Origin: Flintibacter muris
GTDB taxonomy: Bacteria; Bacillota; Clostridia; Oscillospirales; Oscillospiraceae
Assembly: GCF_943192995.1 (NCBI RefSeq)
Contig: NZ_CALPCP010000024.1
Coordinates: 1-62,319 of the forward strand
Length of the DNA stretch: 62,319 nucleotides
Direction of reading: 5' to 3'
Translations under genes and position numbers: made by a program
Notes under the pieces: model-generated
The model's database searches: none
Told to the model about the DNA's origin: nothing
Seen by the model: only the letters and a program-made list of their open reading frames with translations
Shown: one piece after another, positions 49,215-57,077 of the stretch
Position numbering within the stretch: position 1 is the stretch's first letter
Layout: each line of letters starts with the position of its first letter

Positions 49215-49670
49215 ATGGAAGAAATCGTCAAAAAGGGTCCGGTTCCGGCTATGCCGGAGGAAATCAAAATCCAGGGCGCCAGCTGGGGGGCGCTTCCCAG
49301 TCAGGAGATTCATGACATTTCTCCGGCCAGTATCCGGGATATGGTGGAAAAAATCCGTACCGGAGCAAGCCGCAGCCTGATGCTGACGCCGGACGAGTAC
49401 GGCGAAGAGGGTTACCTCATGCTGGAGTCCTCCCCTGACCTGATCTTTTTGCAGGTTTGGGACGCGGAGGCAGAGATTGCCTGGGCCTGCTTCAACCCGG
49501 ACCTTTTAGATTCCGATGAGGAGGCCCCCATTGAGCCCAGCGACGGGCAGTCCGTTTTTCCCCTGAAATGTACCATGAAGGACCGGGAGCTGGCGGCCAA
49601 ATGTGTGGAGTGGTACGCTCACACCTGTGAGCCCTACCCCGGCATGGACTGGCTGAAAGAAAGCTTCTAA
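49215..49670 (+). CDS. Small acidic protein of unknown function between gyrB and gyrA
   Basis: This 151-residue acidic protein begins 12 bases after the preceding gene (AAGGAAG site). It looks alpha/beta: SLMLTPDEYGEEGYLMLESSPDLIFLQVWDAEAEIAWACFNPD, then an acidic loop, then a helix (KDRELAAKCVEWYAHTCEPYPGMDWLKESF). No membrane segment is present and no recognised motif. Together with the helical protein upstream it forms a two-gene insert in the gyrase operon. A role as a cytoplasmic immunity or partner protein is a guess from position and style. Confidence 0.5.
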   Translation: MEEIVKKGPVPAMPEEIKIQGASWGALPSQEIHDISPASIRDMVEKIRTGASRSLMLTPDEYGEEGYLMLESSPDLIFLQVWDAEAEIAWACFNPDLLDSDEEAPIEPSDGQSVFPLKCTMKDRELAAKCVEWYAHTCEPYPGMDWLKESF

Positions 49671-49694
49671 GGGTCCGAAAGAAATGAGGTAATT

Positions 49695-52229
49695 ATGGCA
49701 CACAACCGAGATTATAAACCGGAGGATATCGCCTTTCCGGATCAGGTGATCACCGAGTCGGAGCTGGTCAAGGAGATGCAGGACAGCTACCGGGACTACG
49801 CCATGAGCGTGATCGTGGGCCGGGCCCTGCCTGACGTGCGGGACGGGCTGAAGCCGGTTCACCGCCGCATTTTGTATACCATGTATGAAAGCGGGTTGAC
49901 ATCCGACAAGCCCTTTAAAAAGTCCGCCACCTGCGTGGGTGACGTTTTGGGTAAATACCACCCCCACGGCGACTCCAGTGTCTACGACGCTATGGTCCGC
50001 CTGGCCCAGAACTTCTCCATGCGGTACATGCTGGTGGACGGCCACGGCAACTTCGGCAGCGTGGATGGCGACCCCCCGGCGGCCTACCGTTACACCGAAG
50101 CCCGCATGTCCAAGTTGTCTAACGAGATGCTCCGTGACATTGACAAGGACACCGTGGACTGGGACCCCAACTTTGATGAGACCCGGAAGGAGCCCAAGGT
50201 ACTCCCCTCCCGCTTCCCCAATCTGCTGGTCAACGGCTCCAGCGGTATCGCCGTGGGCATGGCTACCAACATTCCCCCCCACAACCTGCGGGAGGTCATC
50301 AACGCGGTGGTCTGCGTGCTGGAAAACCCGGAGGCCGACCTGGCTGACCTGATGGAGCACATCAAGGGCCCCGACTTCCCCACCCGAGGCATTATCATGG
50401 GCCGCAGCGGCATCCGGTCCGCCTACGCCACCGGCAGAGGCAAGATGGTCCTGCGGGCCCGGACGGAATTTGAGGAGTTTGGCAAAGACCGGACCCGGAT
50501 CGTTGTAAACGAACTTCCCTATCAGGTAAACAAACGGCAGCTCATCAAAAATATTGCCGAACAGGTGAAAGAAAAGCGGCTGGAGGGTATCTCCGATTTG
50601 CGGGACGAGACCGACCGCAACGGCATGCGCATTGTCATTGAGCTGAAAAAGGACGCCAACGCCCAGGTAGTGCTGAACAAGCTGTTTAAGCAGACCGCCA
50701 TGCAGACCAATTTCTCCGTTATCATGCTGGCTTTGGTGGAGATCAACGGCAAGCTCCAGCCCCGAGTGATGTCGCTGCGGAATATTCTGGATGAGTATAT
50801 CGCCTTTCAGGAGCAGGTCATCATCCGCCGCACCAAATACGACCTGAAAAAGGCCCAGGAGCGAGCCCATCTGTTGGAGGGCCTGCTCATTGCCCAGGAT
50901 AATATTGACGAGGTTATCCACATCCTGCGCACCAGCTACGACAACGGCAAGCAGCGGCTGATGGAGCGCTTTGAGCTGGACGACGTCCAGGCCCAGGCCA
51001 TCTGTGACATGCGGCTGATCTCCCTCCAGGGTTTGAACCGGGAGAAGCTGGAGGCGGAGTACAAGGAGCTGGAGGAGCGCATTGCCTACTTTAACCAGCT
51101 GCTGGCCTCTGAGGAGATGCTGCGGGGAGTGCTGAAGGATGAGCTGATCGCCATCCGGGACAAGTATGGCGACGACCGGATCACCGAGATTCAGGATGTA
51201 GAGGACGAGATCGACATTGAGGACCTGATTGAGGAGGAGCAATGCGTCTTCACCCTCACCCAGGCGGGCTACATCAAGCGCACCCCCGCCAGCGAGTACA
51301 CCGCCCAGTCCAAGGGGGGCATGGGCAAGAAGGGTATCACCACCCGGGAGGAGGACTATGTGGTGGATGTGTTCACCGCCTCTACCCATGACTATATCCT
51401 CTTCTTTACCGATACCGGCAAGGTCTACCGCAAGAAGGGCTATCAGATTCCCGAAAGCGGCAAAACCGCAAAGGGTACCAACATTGTCAACATCCTCCAG
51501 GTGGAACAGGGGGAGCGTATCCAGACCATGCTCCACTTCCGGGAGACCGGCGACAAGGAGCTGTATCTGTTTATGGTCACCCGTCAGGGCACGGTAAAGC
51601 GCCTGCCGGTGCAGACCCTGAAAAACCTGCGCAACAACGGCATCCGGGCCCTGCGCCTGGACGAGGGGGATGAGCTGGTATCCGTCCGGGAGACCGACGG
51701 CGAAATGAAAATCCTCATCGCCACCCACGACGGCATGGCTGTCTGCTTTGACGAGAACGACGTACGGCCCATGGGCCGGGACGCTGTGGGTGTCCGGGGT
51801 ATCCGCCTGCGGGATGGCGACTACGTGGTGGGCGCCGCTCGGGCCCTGGAGGGCAGAACTGTGCTGTCCATCACCGAAAAGGGCTTTGGCAAGCGCACCC
51901 CCGTGGAGGAGTACCGTATCACCAACCGGGGCGGCGTAGGCATCAAGAACTATATGATTACCGAGAAGACGGGACCTATTGTGGGCATCAAGGTAGTGGA
52001 CGGCTCGGAAGACCTGCTGCTGGTTACCCAGGCAGGCATTCTGATCCGTACCCATGTGGACACCATCAAGCAGTGCGGCCGCTCCACCCAGGGCGTAATT
52101 GTCATGCGCTTCAAGGAGGAGGGGGACAAGGTAATCTCCCTGGCCCTGGCCGACCGGGAGGAGGACACTGAAACTGTCCAGCCCGAGGAGGAAACCCCGG
52201 CTGAGGGCGAGACCCCGGCAGAGGAATGA
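49695..52229 (+). CDS. gyrA: DNA gyrase subunit A
   Basis: This 844-residue protein has the N-terminal breakage-reunion domain with the catalytic Tyr in [13 protein letters not shown] (about residue 135) and the quinolone-determining stretch [17 protein letters not shown] (about 95-111). Ser and Asp are in the positions that are mutated in resistant strains, so it is of the sensitive type. The C-terminal beta-pinwheel has the GyrA-box-like [10 protein letters not shown] (about 540) and ends in an acidic Glu/Pro-rich tail. It is the last large gene of the origin operon. Confidence 0.97.
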   Translation: MAHNRDYKPEDIAFPDQVITESELVKEMQDSYRDYAMSVIVGRALPDVRDGLKPVHRRILYTMYESGLTSDKPFKKSATCVGDVLGKYHPHGDSSVYDAMVRLAQNFSMRYMLVDGHGNFGSVDGDPPAAYRYTEARMSKLSNEMLRDIDKDTVDWDPNFDETRKEPKVLPSRFPNLLVNGSSGIAVGMATNIPPHNLREVINAVVCVLENPEADLADLMEHIKGPDFPTRGIIMGRSGIRSAYATGRGKMVLRARTEFEEFGKDRTRIVVNELPYQVNKRQLIKNIAEQVKEKRLEGISDLRDETDRNGMRIVIELKKDANAQVVLNKLFKQTAMQTNFSVIMLALVEINGKLQPRVMSLRNILDEYIAFQEQVIIRRTKYDLKKAQERAHLLEGLLIAQDNIDEVIHILRTSYDNGKQRLMERFELDDVQAQAICDMRLISLQGLNREKLEAEYKELEERIAYFNQLLASEEMLRGVLKDELIAIRDKYGDDRITEIQDVEDEIDIEDLIEEEQCVFTLTQAGYIKRTPASEYTAQSKGGMGKKGITTREEDYVVDVFTASTHDYILFFTDTGKVYRKKGYQIPESGKTAKGTNIVNILQVEQGERIQTMLHFRETGDKELYLFMVTRQGTVKRLPVQTLKNLRNNGIRALRLDEGDELVSVRETDGEMKILIATHDGMAVCFDENDVRPMGRDAVGVRGIRLRDGDYVVGAARALEGRTVLSITEKGFGKRTPVEEYRITNRGGVGIKNYMITEKTGPIVGIKVVDGSEDLLLVTQAGILIRTHVDTIKQCGRSTQGVIVMRFKEEGDKVISLALADREEDTETVQPEEETPAEGETPAEE

Positions 52230-52254
52230 CCGTAGGGGCGGTCTTTGGCCGCCC
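52230..52254. repeat. Imperfect copy of the GGGGCGGCC palindrome
   Basis: TAGGGGCGGTCTTTGGCCGCCC resembles the perfect palindrome at 32157-32187, with one arm mutated. It lies directly after the gyrA stop codon. Confidence 0.5.
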
Positions 52255-52274
52255 GCTGATGGGAGGTAAATTCC

Positions 52275-52694
52275 ATGAAGAACCGAAAGCGCTATACCGT
52301 ACAATATAAGCCCACCGGAGCGGGAAAAGCCATGATGCGGGGCATGGGGGTATTTCATGCTGTCTTTGGAACAGTATTTGCCCTCATTGCCCTGACAGTA
52401 ATCATTCCGTCAGCCGGGCTGATTGGGATTCTCTTTTTGGCGGCAGGGGTATTCTTCGCCGTCAACGGAGCGCTGATTGCCCTTGGGAAAAACGGCCTGA
52501 TGGGCCGTGCCTATCAGATCGAAACGGAGGAGGAGATATCCGAAATGCCTGCTGTGGAAACCCACGACCACATCCCCTCCACCGCCCTGGACGCCAAGCG
52601 GCGGATGGAACAGCTGGAGAGCCTGAAAACCGCCGGATTGATTACTGAACAGGAGTACCAGCAGAAGAGGCAGGAGATTTTAAAGGAGCTGTGA
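52275..52694 (+). CDS. Two-helix membrane protein with a C-terminal SHOCT-type domain
   Basis: This 139-residue protein has a short basic N-terminus, two hydrophobic helices (about 23-47 and 52-75) and a linker. It ends in RMEQLESLKTAGLITEQEYQQKRQEILKEL, which is the SHOCT pattern (short helix, G-x-I/L-T-x-x-E/Y, K-x-x-I-L). SHOCT domains are small oligomerisation or binding modules often attached to membrane helices. GGGAGG lies upstream. It follows gyrA and overlaps nothing, but is eight bases from the next ribosome site. Confidence 0.7.
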   Translation: MKNRKRYTVQYKPTGAGKAMMRGMGVFHAVFGTVFALIALTVIIPSAGLIGILFLAAGVFFAVNGALIALGKNGLMGRAYQIETEEEISEMPAVETHDHIPSTALDAKRRMEQLESLKTAGLITEQEYQQKRQEILKEL

Positions 52695-52696
52695 TT

Positions 52697-53152
52697 ATGA
52701 AGTTAGCCAACGCCCTGTCCCAGCGGTCTGAGCTGCAAACAAGAATCCGCCAGCTGGAGGTCCGGCTGAACAACAACGCCCTGGTCCAGGAGGGAGAACA
52801 GCCCGCCGAGGACCCTATGGAGCTGTTTCGGGAGCTGGAAGAGGACTATGCCCGGCTGGAGGATCTGGTTGCCCGCATTAACCGGACCAACAACTCCACC
52901 AGGACGGAGAACGGGGCCGCCCTGTCCGATCTTCTGGCCCGGCGGGACTGCCTGAAAGGCAGGCTGGGCGGGCTGCGCAATTTTCTGAACAACGCCAGCG
53001 CCATGGTCCACCGGCACAGCGCCAGCGAGATCAGGATTAAGAGCACCGTCAATGTCCGCCAGCTGCAAAAGCAGGTGGACAGCCTGGCCAAGGAGCTGCG
53101 GGAGCTGGAGGAGACCATCCAGGAAAAAAACTGGACCACTGAGCTGTTATAA
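52697..53152 (+). CDS. DIP1984-family protein
   Basis: This 151-residue protein starts at the ATG at 52697 (GGAG eight bases upstream; a GTG six bases earlier is less well placed). It is almost all helix: KLANALSQRSELQTRIRQLEVRLNNNALVQEGEQPAEDP at the N-terminus, then a coiled coil with LARRDCLKGRLGGLRNFLNNAS and an NVRQLQKQVDSLAKELRELEETIQEKNWTTELL end. These are the characteristic pieces of the DIP1984 (septicolysin-like) family of unknown function. It is the last gene before the hairpin-rich region at 53.2 kb. Confidence 0.8.
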   Translation: MKLANALSQRSELQTRIRQLEVRLNNNALVQEGEQPAEDPMELFRELEEDYARLEDLVARINRTNNSTRTENGAALSDLLARRDCLKGRLGGLRNFLNNASAMVHRHSASEIRIKSTVNVRQLQKQVDSLAKELRELEETIQEKNWTTELL

Positions 53153-53278
53153 TAGTGGTTTCACCCTCCAGGGGAGGAAGACAACAAAATAATTTTGGTT
53201 GCGCGAAGAGCGGACGTCAAGCCCCAGCGTGCCGGGGCCAACAGGCACACTTGTATGGAGGCAGGCGGAACTCTGCCT

Positions 53279-53303
53279 AGCCGGGTTCGAATCCTGGCTT
53301 TTT
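53279..53303 (+). terminator. Terminator that imitates a tRNA T-arm
   Basis: AGCCGGG, loop TTCGAAT, CCTGGCT, followed by TTTTTAT. The stem-loop looks like a tRNA T-arm (GGTTCGAATCC), but no acceptor, D or anticodon arm can be built around it, and the T-run makes it an intrinsic terminator for the gyrase operon. Confidence 0.6.
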
Positions 53304-53501
53304 ATCAGGTTCGTTACCATTACACCTGTACGTTTATGTCTTCGGGACACTTTTTATCATTACCGGACGTCGATTTCGCGCGGGCGGGTTTGGGGAAAAT
53401 ATATTAAGAATAAAAAGATTTTATTCTGTAGAGAGGAATTCCAGCATGAGCACTGAGGCGGATATGAAAGGACCTTTGAGAAAGTTTACTCCATATAGCC
53501 A

Positions 53502-53555
53502 CCCTCATCCGTCATTTGCTTCGCAAATGCCACCTTCCCCCTGTAAGGGAGAGGG
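53502..53555 (-). repeat. Double-hairpin repeat, copy C (left flank of DUF559)
   Basis: Minus strand: hairpin 1 (CCCTTACAGGGGGAAGG, imperfect), TGG, hairpin 2 CATTTGC-GAA-GCAAATG, then ACGGATGAGGG. The GAA loop and flanks are the same as in copies A and D while the stem has changed on both sides, which is compensatory change. It is inverted relative to copy D. Confidence 0.75.
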
Positions 53556-53578
53556 CTTATCTTGTGGGGAGCGGGGAT

Positions 53579-53932
53579 ATGAAACCGTACTATATCAAGA
53601 AGCTGTCTCAACAATTAAGAAAAGAGGCTGCAAAGGAAGAAAAACACTTGTGGTATGATTTTTTGAGGAAATATCCGGTTCAGTTTCGCCGTCAGGTCCT
53701 ATTTGACAGGTATATTTTAGGTTTCTATTGTGCTAAAGCCAAACTGGCTGTTGAGCTGGACGGCTCACAGCACTATACAGGGGAAGAGCTGGAATATGAC
53801 TGCTTCAGGACGGAGTATTTACAGCAGGGCTATGGAATACATGTCATACGCTTTCGCAATTTAGAGGTGAACAATGAGTTTGAACATGTCTGTTCTGCAA
53901 TTCATGAAGAGGCAGAAAAAGCTTCCCCCTAA
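53579..53932 (+). CDS. DUF559 endonuclease-like protein with an altered active site
   Basis: This is a 117-residue protein from the ATG at 53579 (GGAGCGGGG upstream); the open frame continues upstream through repeat C without a ribosome site. The DUF559 fold (PD-(D/E)xK, Vsr-like) is evident: LRKEAAKEEKHLWYDFLRKYPVQFRRQVLFDRYILGFYCAKAKLAVELDGSQHYTGEE. The canonical DFYC aspartate is Gly here (GFYC), while the E-x-D-G-x-Q-H half remains, so nuclease activity may be lost or altered. Its last codons and TAA stop lie inside repeat copy D. Inverted repeat copies on both sides make it look like a cassette. Confidence 0.85.
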   Translation: MKPYYIKKLSQQLRKEAAKEEKHLWYDFLRKYPVQFRRQVLFDRYILGFYCAKAKLAVELDGSQHYTGEELEYDCFRTEYLQQGYGIHVIRFRNLEVNNEFEHVCSAIHEEAEKASP

Positions 53933-53973
53933 AGGGGAAGCTGGCACGGCGAAGCCGTGACTGATGAGGGGGA
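53921..53973 (+). repeat. Double-hairpin repeat, copy D (right flank of DUF559)
   Basis: Hairpin 1 GCTTCCCC-CTAAA-GGGGAAGC contains the DUF559 stop codon in its loop. TGG and hairpin 2 CACGGC-GAA-GCCGTG follow, then ACTGATGAGGGGGA. It is inverted relative to copy C, so GATGAGGG and CCCTCATC mark the outer ends of a roughly 470-base unit. Confidence 0.8.
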
Positions 53974-54017
53974 CTACAGAAATTTGCTTTTTCAGATGAA
54001 AAGGTAAGGAATTAACT

Positions 54018-54455
54018 ATGAAAACTGTTACAATTTACACCGACGGCGCCTGTTCCGGGAACCCCGGTCCCGGGGGCTGGGGGGCTATTCTGATGTATGG
54101 GGAACACAAAAAGGAACTGTCCGGCGGGGAGGCCCAGACCACCAACAACCGCATGGAGCTCACCGGAGTGATTGCCGCCCTGGAGGCGCTGAAGGAGCCC
54201 TGCTTTGTAGAGTTGTACTCCGACAGCAAGTATGTTATTGACGGTCTGGGCAAAGGCTGGGCCAAGGGCTGGCGGGCCAGGGGCTGGGTAAAATCGGACA
54301 AAAAGCCTGCCCTCAACCCGGACTTGTGGGGCCGTCTGCTGGACCTGTGCGAAAAGCATACCGTTAACCTCCATTGGGTGAAGGGCCATGGGGAAAACGA
54401 GTACAACAACCGCTGCGACCAGCTGGCGGTGGCTGAGAGCCAGAAATATAAATAG
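54018..54455 (+). CDS. rnhA: Ribonuclease HI
   Basis: This 145-residue protein has the complete DEDD active site: [18 protein letters not shown] (first Asp, about 8), [16 protein letters not shown] (Glu, about 47), [10 protein letters not shown] (Asp, about 69) and NNRCDQLA (Asp, about 132), with the basic protrusion [18 protein letters not shown] that marks HI-type enzymes. It cleaves RNA in RNA-DNA hybrids such as R-loops and primers. It is preceded by repeat copy D and closed by a strong terminator. Confidence 0.96.
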   Translation: MKTVTIYTDGACSGNPGPGGWGAILMYGEHKKELSGGEAQTTNNRMELTGVIAALEALKEPCFVELYSDSKYVIDGLGKGWAKGWRARGWVKSDKKPALNPDLWGRLLDLCEKHTVNLHWVKGHGENEYNNRCDQLAVAESQKYK

Positions 54456-54458
54456 GCG

Positions 54459-54491
54459 AAGGCACAGGGGTCATTTCTTCCCCTGTGCCTT
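54459..54491. terminator. Bidirectional terminator between rnhA and the mini membrane protein
   Basis: AAGGCACAGGGG, loop TCATTTCTT, CCCCTGTGCCTT: perfect 12 bp arms, followed by ATTTGTTTT. The stop codon of the minus-strand mini gene lies in the loop. Confidence 0.8.
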
Positions 54492-54644
54492 ATTTGTTTT
54501 GCTTCGGTAGCAGATATCCCGGTTTCCGCAGGTGGCGCATCCCCGGCCGCAGCCCCGCTTCTTGCCGTAGTCGTTGAGCAGCAAAATGGCAATAGGAATA
54601 CCAATCACCGCCGCAGCAAACAGTCCAATAGCAAAATACTCCAT
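54471..54644 (-). CDS. Cys-rich mini membrane protein (FeoB-associated type)
   Basis: The 57-residue gene runs from an ATG at 54642-54644 (AAAAGGAG upstream) to a TGA at 54471. One N-terminal transmembrane helix (EYFAIGLFAAAVIGIPIAIL) is followed by a basic turn and four Cys in GCGRGCATCGNRDIC. This is the layout of FeoB-associated Cys-rich membrane proteins, which accompany ferrous iron transporters and may bind a metal. No feo gene is in the window, so it stands alone. Confidence 0.65.
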   Translation of the reverse strand: MEYFAIGLFAAAVIGIPIAILLLNDYGKKRGCGRGCATCGNRDICYRSKTNKAQGKK

Positions 54645-54788
54645 AGCCGACTCCTTTTCAAGTACAAGTACCCATAACCTGTTATGGATATTCTACTAAA
54701 CCCTGCCCCAAAAAGCAAGGGGGAATAGACTTGCATTTTCTCCAGGAAACCGCTACAATGTTCAAAGATGCAGAAGGAAGGTGAAGCC

Positions 54789-55988
54789 GTGTTTGAGGAC
54801 CTGTTATATCTGCTCCGGCGAAACGGCCTGAAGGTGTCGCTCACCGAGTGGATGACTCTGATGGATGGGCTGCACAAAAATCTACACAATGCCAGCTTTA
54901 CCGGTTTTTACCATCTGGCCCGCTGCCTGCTGGTAAAGAGCGAGGCGGACTTTGACGCCTTCGACCGCACCTTTTTGGAGTATTTCAAGGATGTTCCCTT
55001 CCAGCAGGAAGTATCCAAAGAGTTATTAGACTGGCTGAATAAATCAGATGTATTGTCCGACTACGCCAACTGGGACGAAATCCAGGCCCTGAAAAACATG
55101 GGCTTCTCTGAGGAGGAGATTGAGCGGATGCTCAAGGAGCGGATGGAGGAGCAGAACGAGGAGCACAACGGCGGCAACTACTGGGTAGGCACCCACGGTA
55201 TGTCCATGTTCGGCAACTCCGGACTGTCCCCCAAGGGCATCCGGGTGGGGGGACAGTCCATGTACCGCCGGGCCTTTCGGGTGGCGGGAGAGCGGAAGTT
55301 TCGGGACTTTCGCCGGGACAACACCCTGGACACCCGCCAGTTCCAGGTGGCCCTGCGCCACCTGCGGCAGTACTCCGGGCTGGTGGACCTCCCCCCTACC
55401 GAATTTGATGTGGACAATACCATTAAAGATACCGCTGATAACGGCGGCGTGCTCAAGGTACGCTACAAGCGCCCCCGGGAGAATACAGTAAAGGTACTGC
55501 TTTTGATGGATTCCGGGGGCTCTATGGACTACTACGCCCAGCTGTGTTCCGCCCTGTTTCAGGCGGTGTCCAAGTCGGGGCATTTTAAGGATCTAAAGGT
55601 CTACTACTTTCACAACTGCCCCTATAACCGGCTGTATAACGCCCCAACCTTGATGTCCCGGGACAGCGTACTCACCGACTGGGTGCTGTCCAACATCCCA
55701 GGGGACTACAAGCTGATTCTGGTGGGCGACGCCCAGATGGCCCCCTACGAGCTGATGGGGGGCTACTACGGCAGGGGCCGGGACTCAGGGGGCCCACAGT
55801 GCGGCATGGACTGGCTGCGGCTGCTGCGGGGCCGGTTCCGGCATACCATCTGGCTCAACCCCAGCCGCCGCCCTGATTGGGGAGCCTACTGGTCCCAGAC
55901 CTACGACACCATTGCTCAGGAGTTCCCCATGTTCCCCCTCACCGTGGACGGCCTGGAGGAGGGTATGAAGAAGCTGTTGACCAGATAA
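54789..55988 (+). CDS. VWA-domain protein (CoxE-like)
   Basis: This is a 399-residue protein from the GTG at 54789, chosen because GGAAGGTG precedes it; an ATG seven codons upstream has no ribosome site. The N-terminal helical region (about 1-140) is followed by YRRAFRVAGERKFRDFRRD and a von Willebrand A domain with the metal-ion site LLLMDSGGSMDYYAQL (DxGxS). The C-terminal part (FRHTIWLNPSRRPDWGAYWSQTYDTI) is typical of CoxE-like proteins. These normally act with an adjacent MoxR-type AAA+ ATPase. None is present here, which makes the gene an orphan. Confidence 0.82.
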   Translation: MFEDLLYLLRRNGLKVSLTEWMTLMDGLHKNLHNASFTGFYHLARCLLVKSEADFDAFDRTFLEYFKDVPFQQEVSKELLDWLNKSDVLSDYANWDEIQALKNMGFSEEEIERMLKERMEEQNEEHNGGNYWVGTHGMSMFGNSGLSPKGIRVGGQSMYRRAFRVAGERKFRDFRRDNTLDTRQFQVALRHLRQYSGLVDLPPTEFDVDNTIKDTADNGGVLKVRYKRPRENTVKVLLLMDSGGSMDYYAQLCSALFQAVSKSGHFKDLKVYYFHNCPYNRLYNAPTLMSRDSVLTDWVLSNIPGDYKLILVGDAQMAPYELMGGYYGRGRDSGGPQCGMDWLRLLRGRFRHTIWLNPSRRPDWGAYWSQTYDTIAQEFPMFPLTVDGLEEGMKKLLTR

Positions 55989-56002
55989 GGAGGCGGACAA
56001 CC

Positions 56003-56548
56003 TTGCAGATAATTCGAAAGGCGGTTTTAGAGGATATCCCCCAGATTGCGGCTATTTACGACCGCATTTTGACGGAGGAGGAAAACGGGCGGGCCGATAT
56101 CGGCTGGATTCGCGGGGTGTACCCCACTGAAAGAACCGCCCTGGACTCCCTCAACGCAGGGACGCTGTTTGTGCTGGAACAGGAGGGAGTCATTGCAGCG
56201 GCAGCCAAGATTGACCAGAATCAGGTTCCGGAGTACAGCGTGGCGCCATGGCGGTTTCCGGACTTCGCTCCGGAACAGGTGATGGTTCTGCATACTCTGG
56301 TTGTAGACCCCGCCCAGTCCGGCAGAGGCTGCGGAACGCAGTTTGTCCGGTTTTATGAACAGTATGCCTTGGACCACGGCTGCCCCTGCCTGCGGATGGA
56401 TACCAATGCCCGAAACACCGCCGCCCGAAAACTGTACGCCCGCCTGGGCTATTGGGAGGCGGGAATTGTCCCTTGTAATTTTAACGGCATTCCAGGGGTG
56501 CAGCTGGTTTGTCTGGAAAAAGTGCTGGGTTTAGGGGTCAAAGAGTGA
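56003..56548 (+). CDS. GNAT-family N-acetyltransferase
   Basis: This is a 181-residue protein from a TTG start at 56003, preceded by a perfect AAGGAGG; no in-frame ATG is well placed. GNAT landmarks: IIRKAVLEDIPQIAAIYDRIL at the start, motif A VLHTLVVDPAQSGRGCGTQFVRFYEQYA (Q/R-x-x-G-x-G/A site, about 95-122) and motif B MDTNARNTAARKLYARLGYWEAG. It transfers an acetyl group from acetyl-CoA to an unknown acceptor. It is 14 bases from the VWA gene and probably co-transcribed. Confidence 0.88.
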   Translation: MQIIRKAVLEDIPQIAAIYDRILTEEENGRADIGWIRGVYPTERTALDSLNAGTLFVLEQEGVIAAAAKIDQNQVPEYSVAPWRFPDFAPEQVMVLHTLVVDPAQSGRGCGTQFVRFYEQYALDHGCPCLRMDTNARNTAARKLYARLGYWEAGIVPCNFNGIPGVQLVCLEKVLGLGVKE

Positions 56549-56615
56549 TGTATTCATAAGCATTTGAACAAAGTGCGGAAATGAGAAATTTGCCCTGAAA
56601 ATTTGGGGAAACCTC

Positions 56616-56644
56616 TTGCAATCCGTTCTAAATTGTGGTATGCT
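56616..56644 (+). promoter_or_regulatory. secG promoter
   Basis: TTGCAA (56616-56621), a 17 bp spacer and TATGCT (56639-56644), 74 bases before the secG start. Confidence 0.55.
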
Positions 56645-56718
56645 GTTGGGTGCTTCCGGGTTTACCGGCTGAAACCGTAACATTATGGCCCCTGGGGCCT
56701 TGAAAGGAACGAGTAACT

Positions 56719-56949
56719 ATGCTGAATCTGATCCTCACCATCATCCAGGTCCTGTGCGGTCTGGCCGTTATCGCTGTGGTTATGCTCCAGTCTGGCAAGA
56801 GCGCTGGTCTGTCCGGAGCTATCGCCGGCGGTGCGGACACCTTCCTGTCCAAGAATAAGGCCAAAAGCCTGGACGCCAAGCTGGCCAAGATGACCAAGTG
56901 GGTGGCCATCCTCTGGATTATTATCACCCTGGTCCTGAGCCTGATCTGA
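56719..56949 (+). CDS. secG: SecG translocase subunit
   Basis: This 76-residue protein has two hydrophobic helices (NLILTIIQVLCGLAVIAVVMLQSGKSAGLSGAIAGG and the C-terminal KWVAILWIIITLVLSLI) joined by the conserved SGKSAGLSG and a DTFLSKNKAKSLDAKLAKMTKW loop. This is the standard SecG layout. It is an accessory of the SecYEG channel. It has its own promoter and a strong terminator. Confidence 0.95.
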   Translation: MLNLILTIIQVLCGLAVIAVVMLQSGKSAGLSGAIAGGADTFLSKNKAKSLDAKLAKMTKWVAILWIIITLVLSLI

Positions 56950-56967
56950 TCGAAACGCAAAAATCGG

Positions 56968-56996
56968 CCCCCGCCAGACGGCGGGGGCTTGTCTTT
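56968..56996 (+). terminator. secG terminator
   Basis: CCCCCGCC, loop AGAC, GGCGGGGG, followed by CTTGTCTTTT. Confidence 0.8.
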
Positions 56997-57077
56997 TGCT
57001 TATGAAAGCTGTCGGTTCTTGGTATAATCGATGTGCCGTCCCGCTCCGCCCTGTTAAAGGGAAGGAGGTGAATTCCT

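Larger units (their letters stand above)
53153..53578. other. 426-base intergenic region with several hairpins, a terminator and a repeat
   Basis: Contents: hairpins GCCCC/GGGGC and GTGCC/GGCAC (about 53220-53248), AGGCAG/CTGCCT (about 53260-53278), a terminator whose loop is TTCGAAT (53279-53303), an AGAATAAAA/TTTTATTCT hairpin (about 53406-53426) and repeat copy C (53502-53555). Open frames here have no ribosome site or coding look. The first three hairpins in a row before a terminator could be the 3' end of the gyrA transcript or a small RNA. Confidence 0.5.

Noticed and set aside
49506..52358. 950-codon minus-strand frame opposite gyrA
   Set aside because: It is the antisense shadow of gyrA, with no ribosome site and no recognisable domain.
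53220..53300. tRNA gene suggested by GGTTCGAATCC
   Set aside because: The T-arm-like stem-loop is followed directly by TTTTT and no acceptor, D or anticodon arms can be formed. A terminator explains it better.
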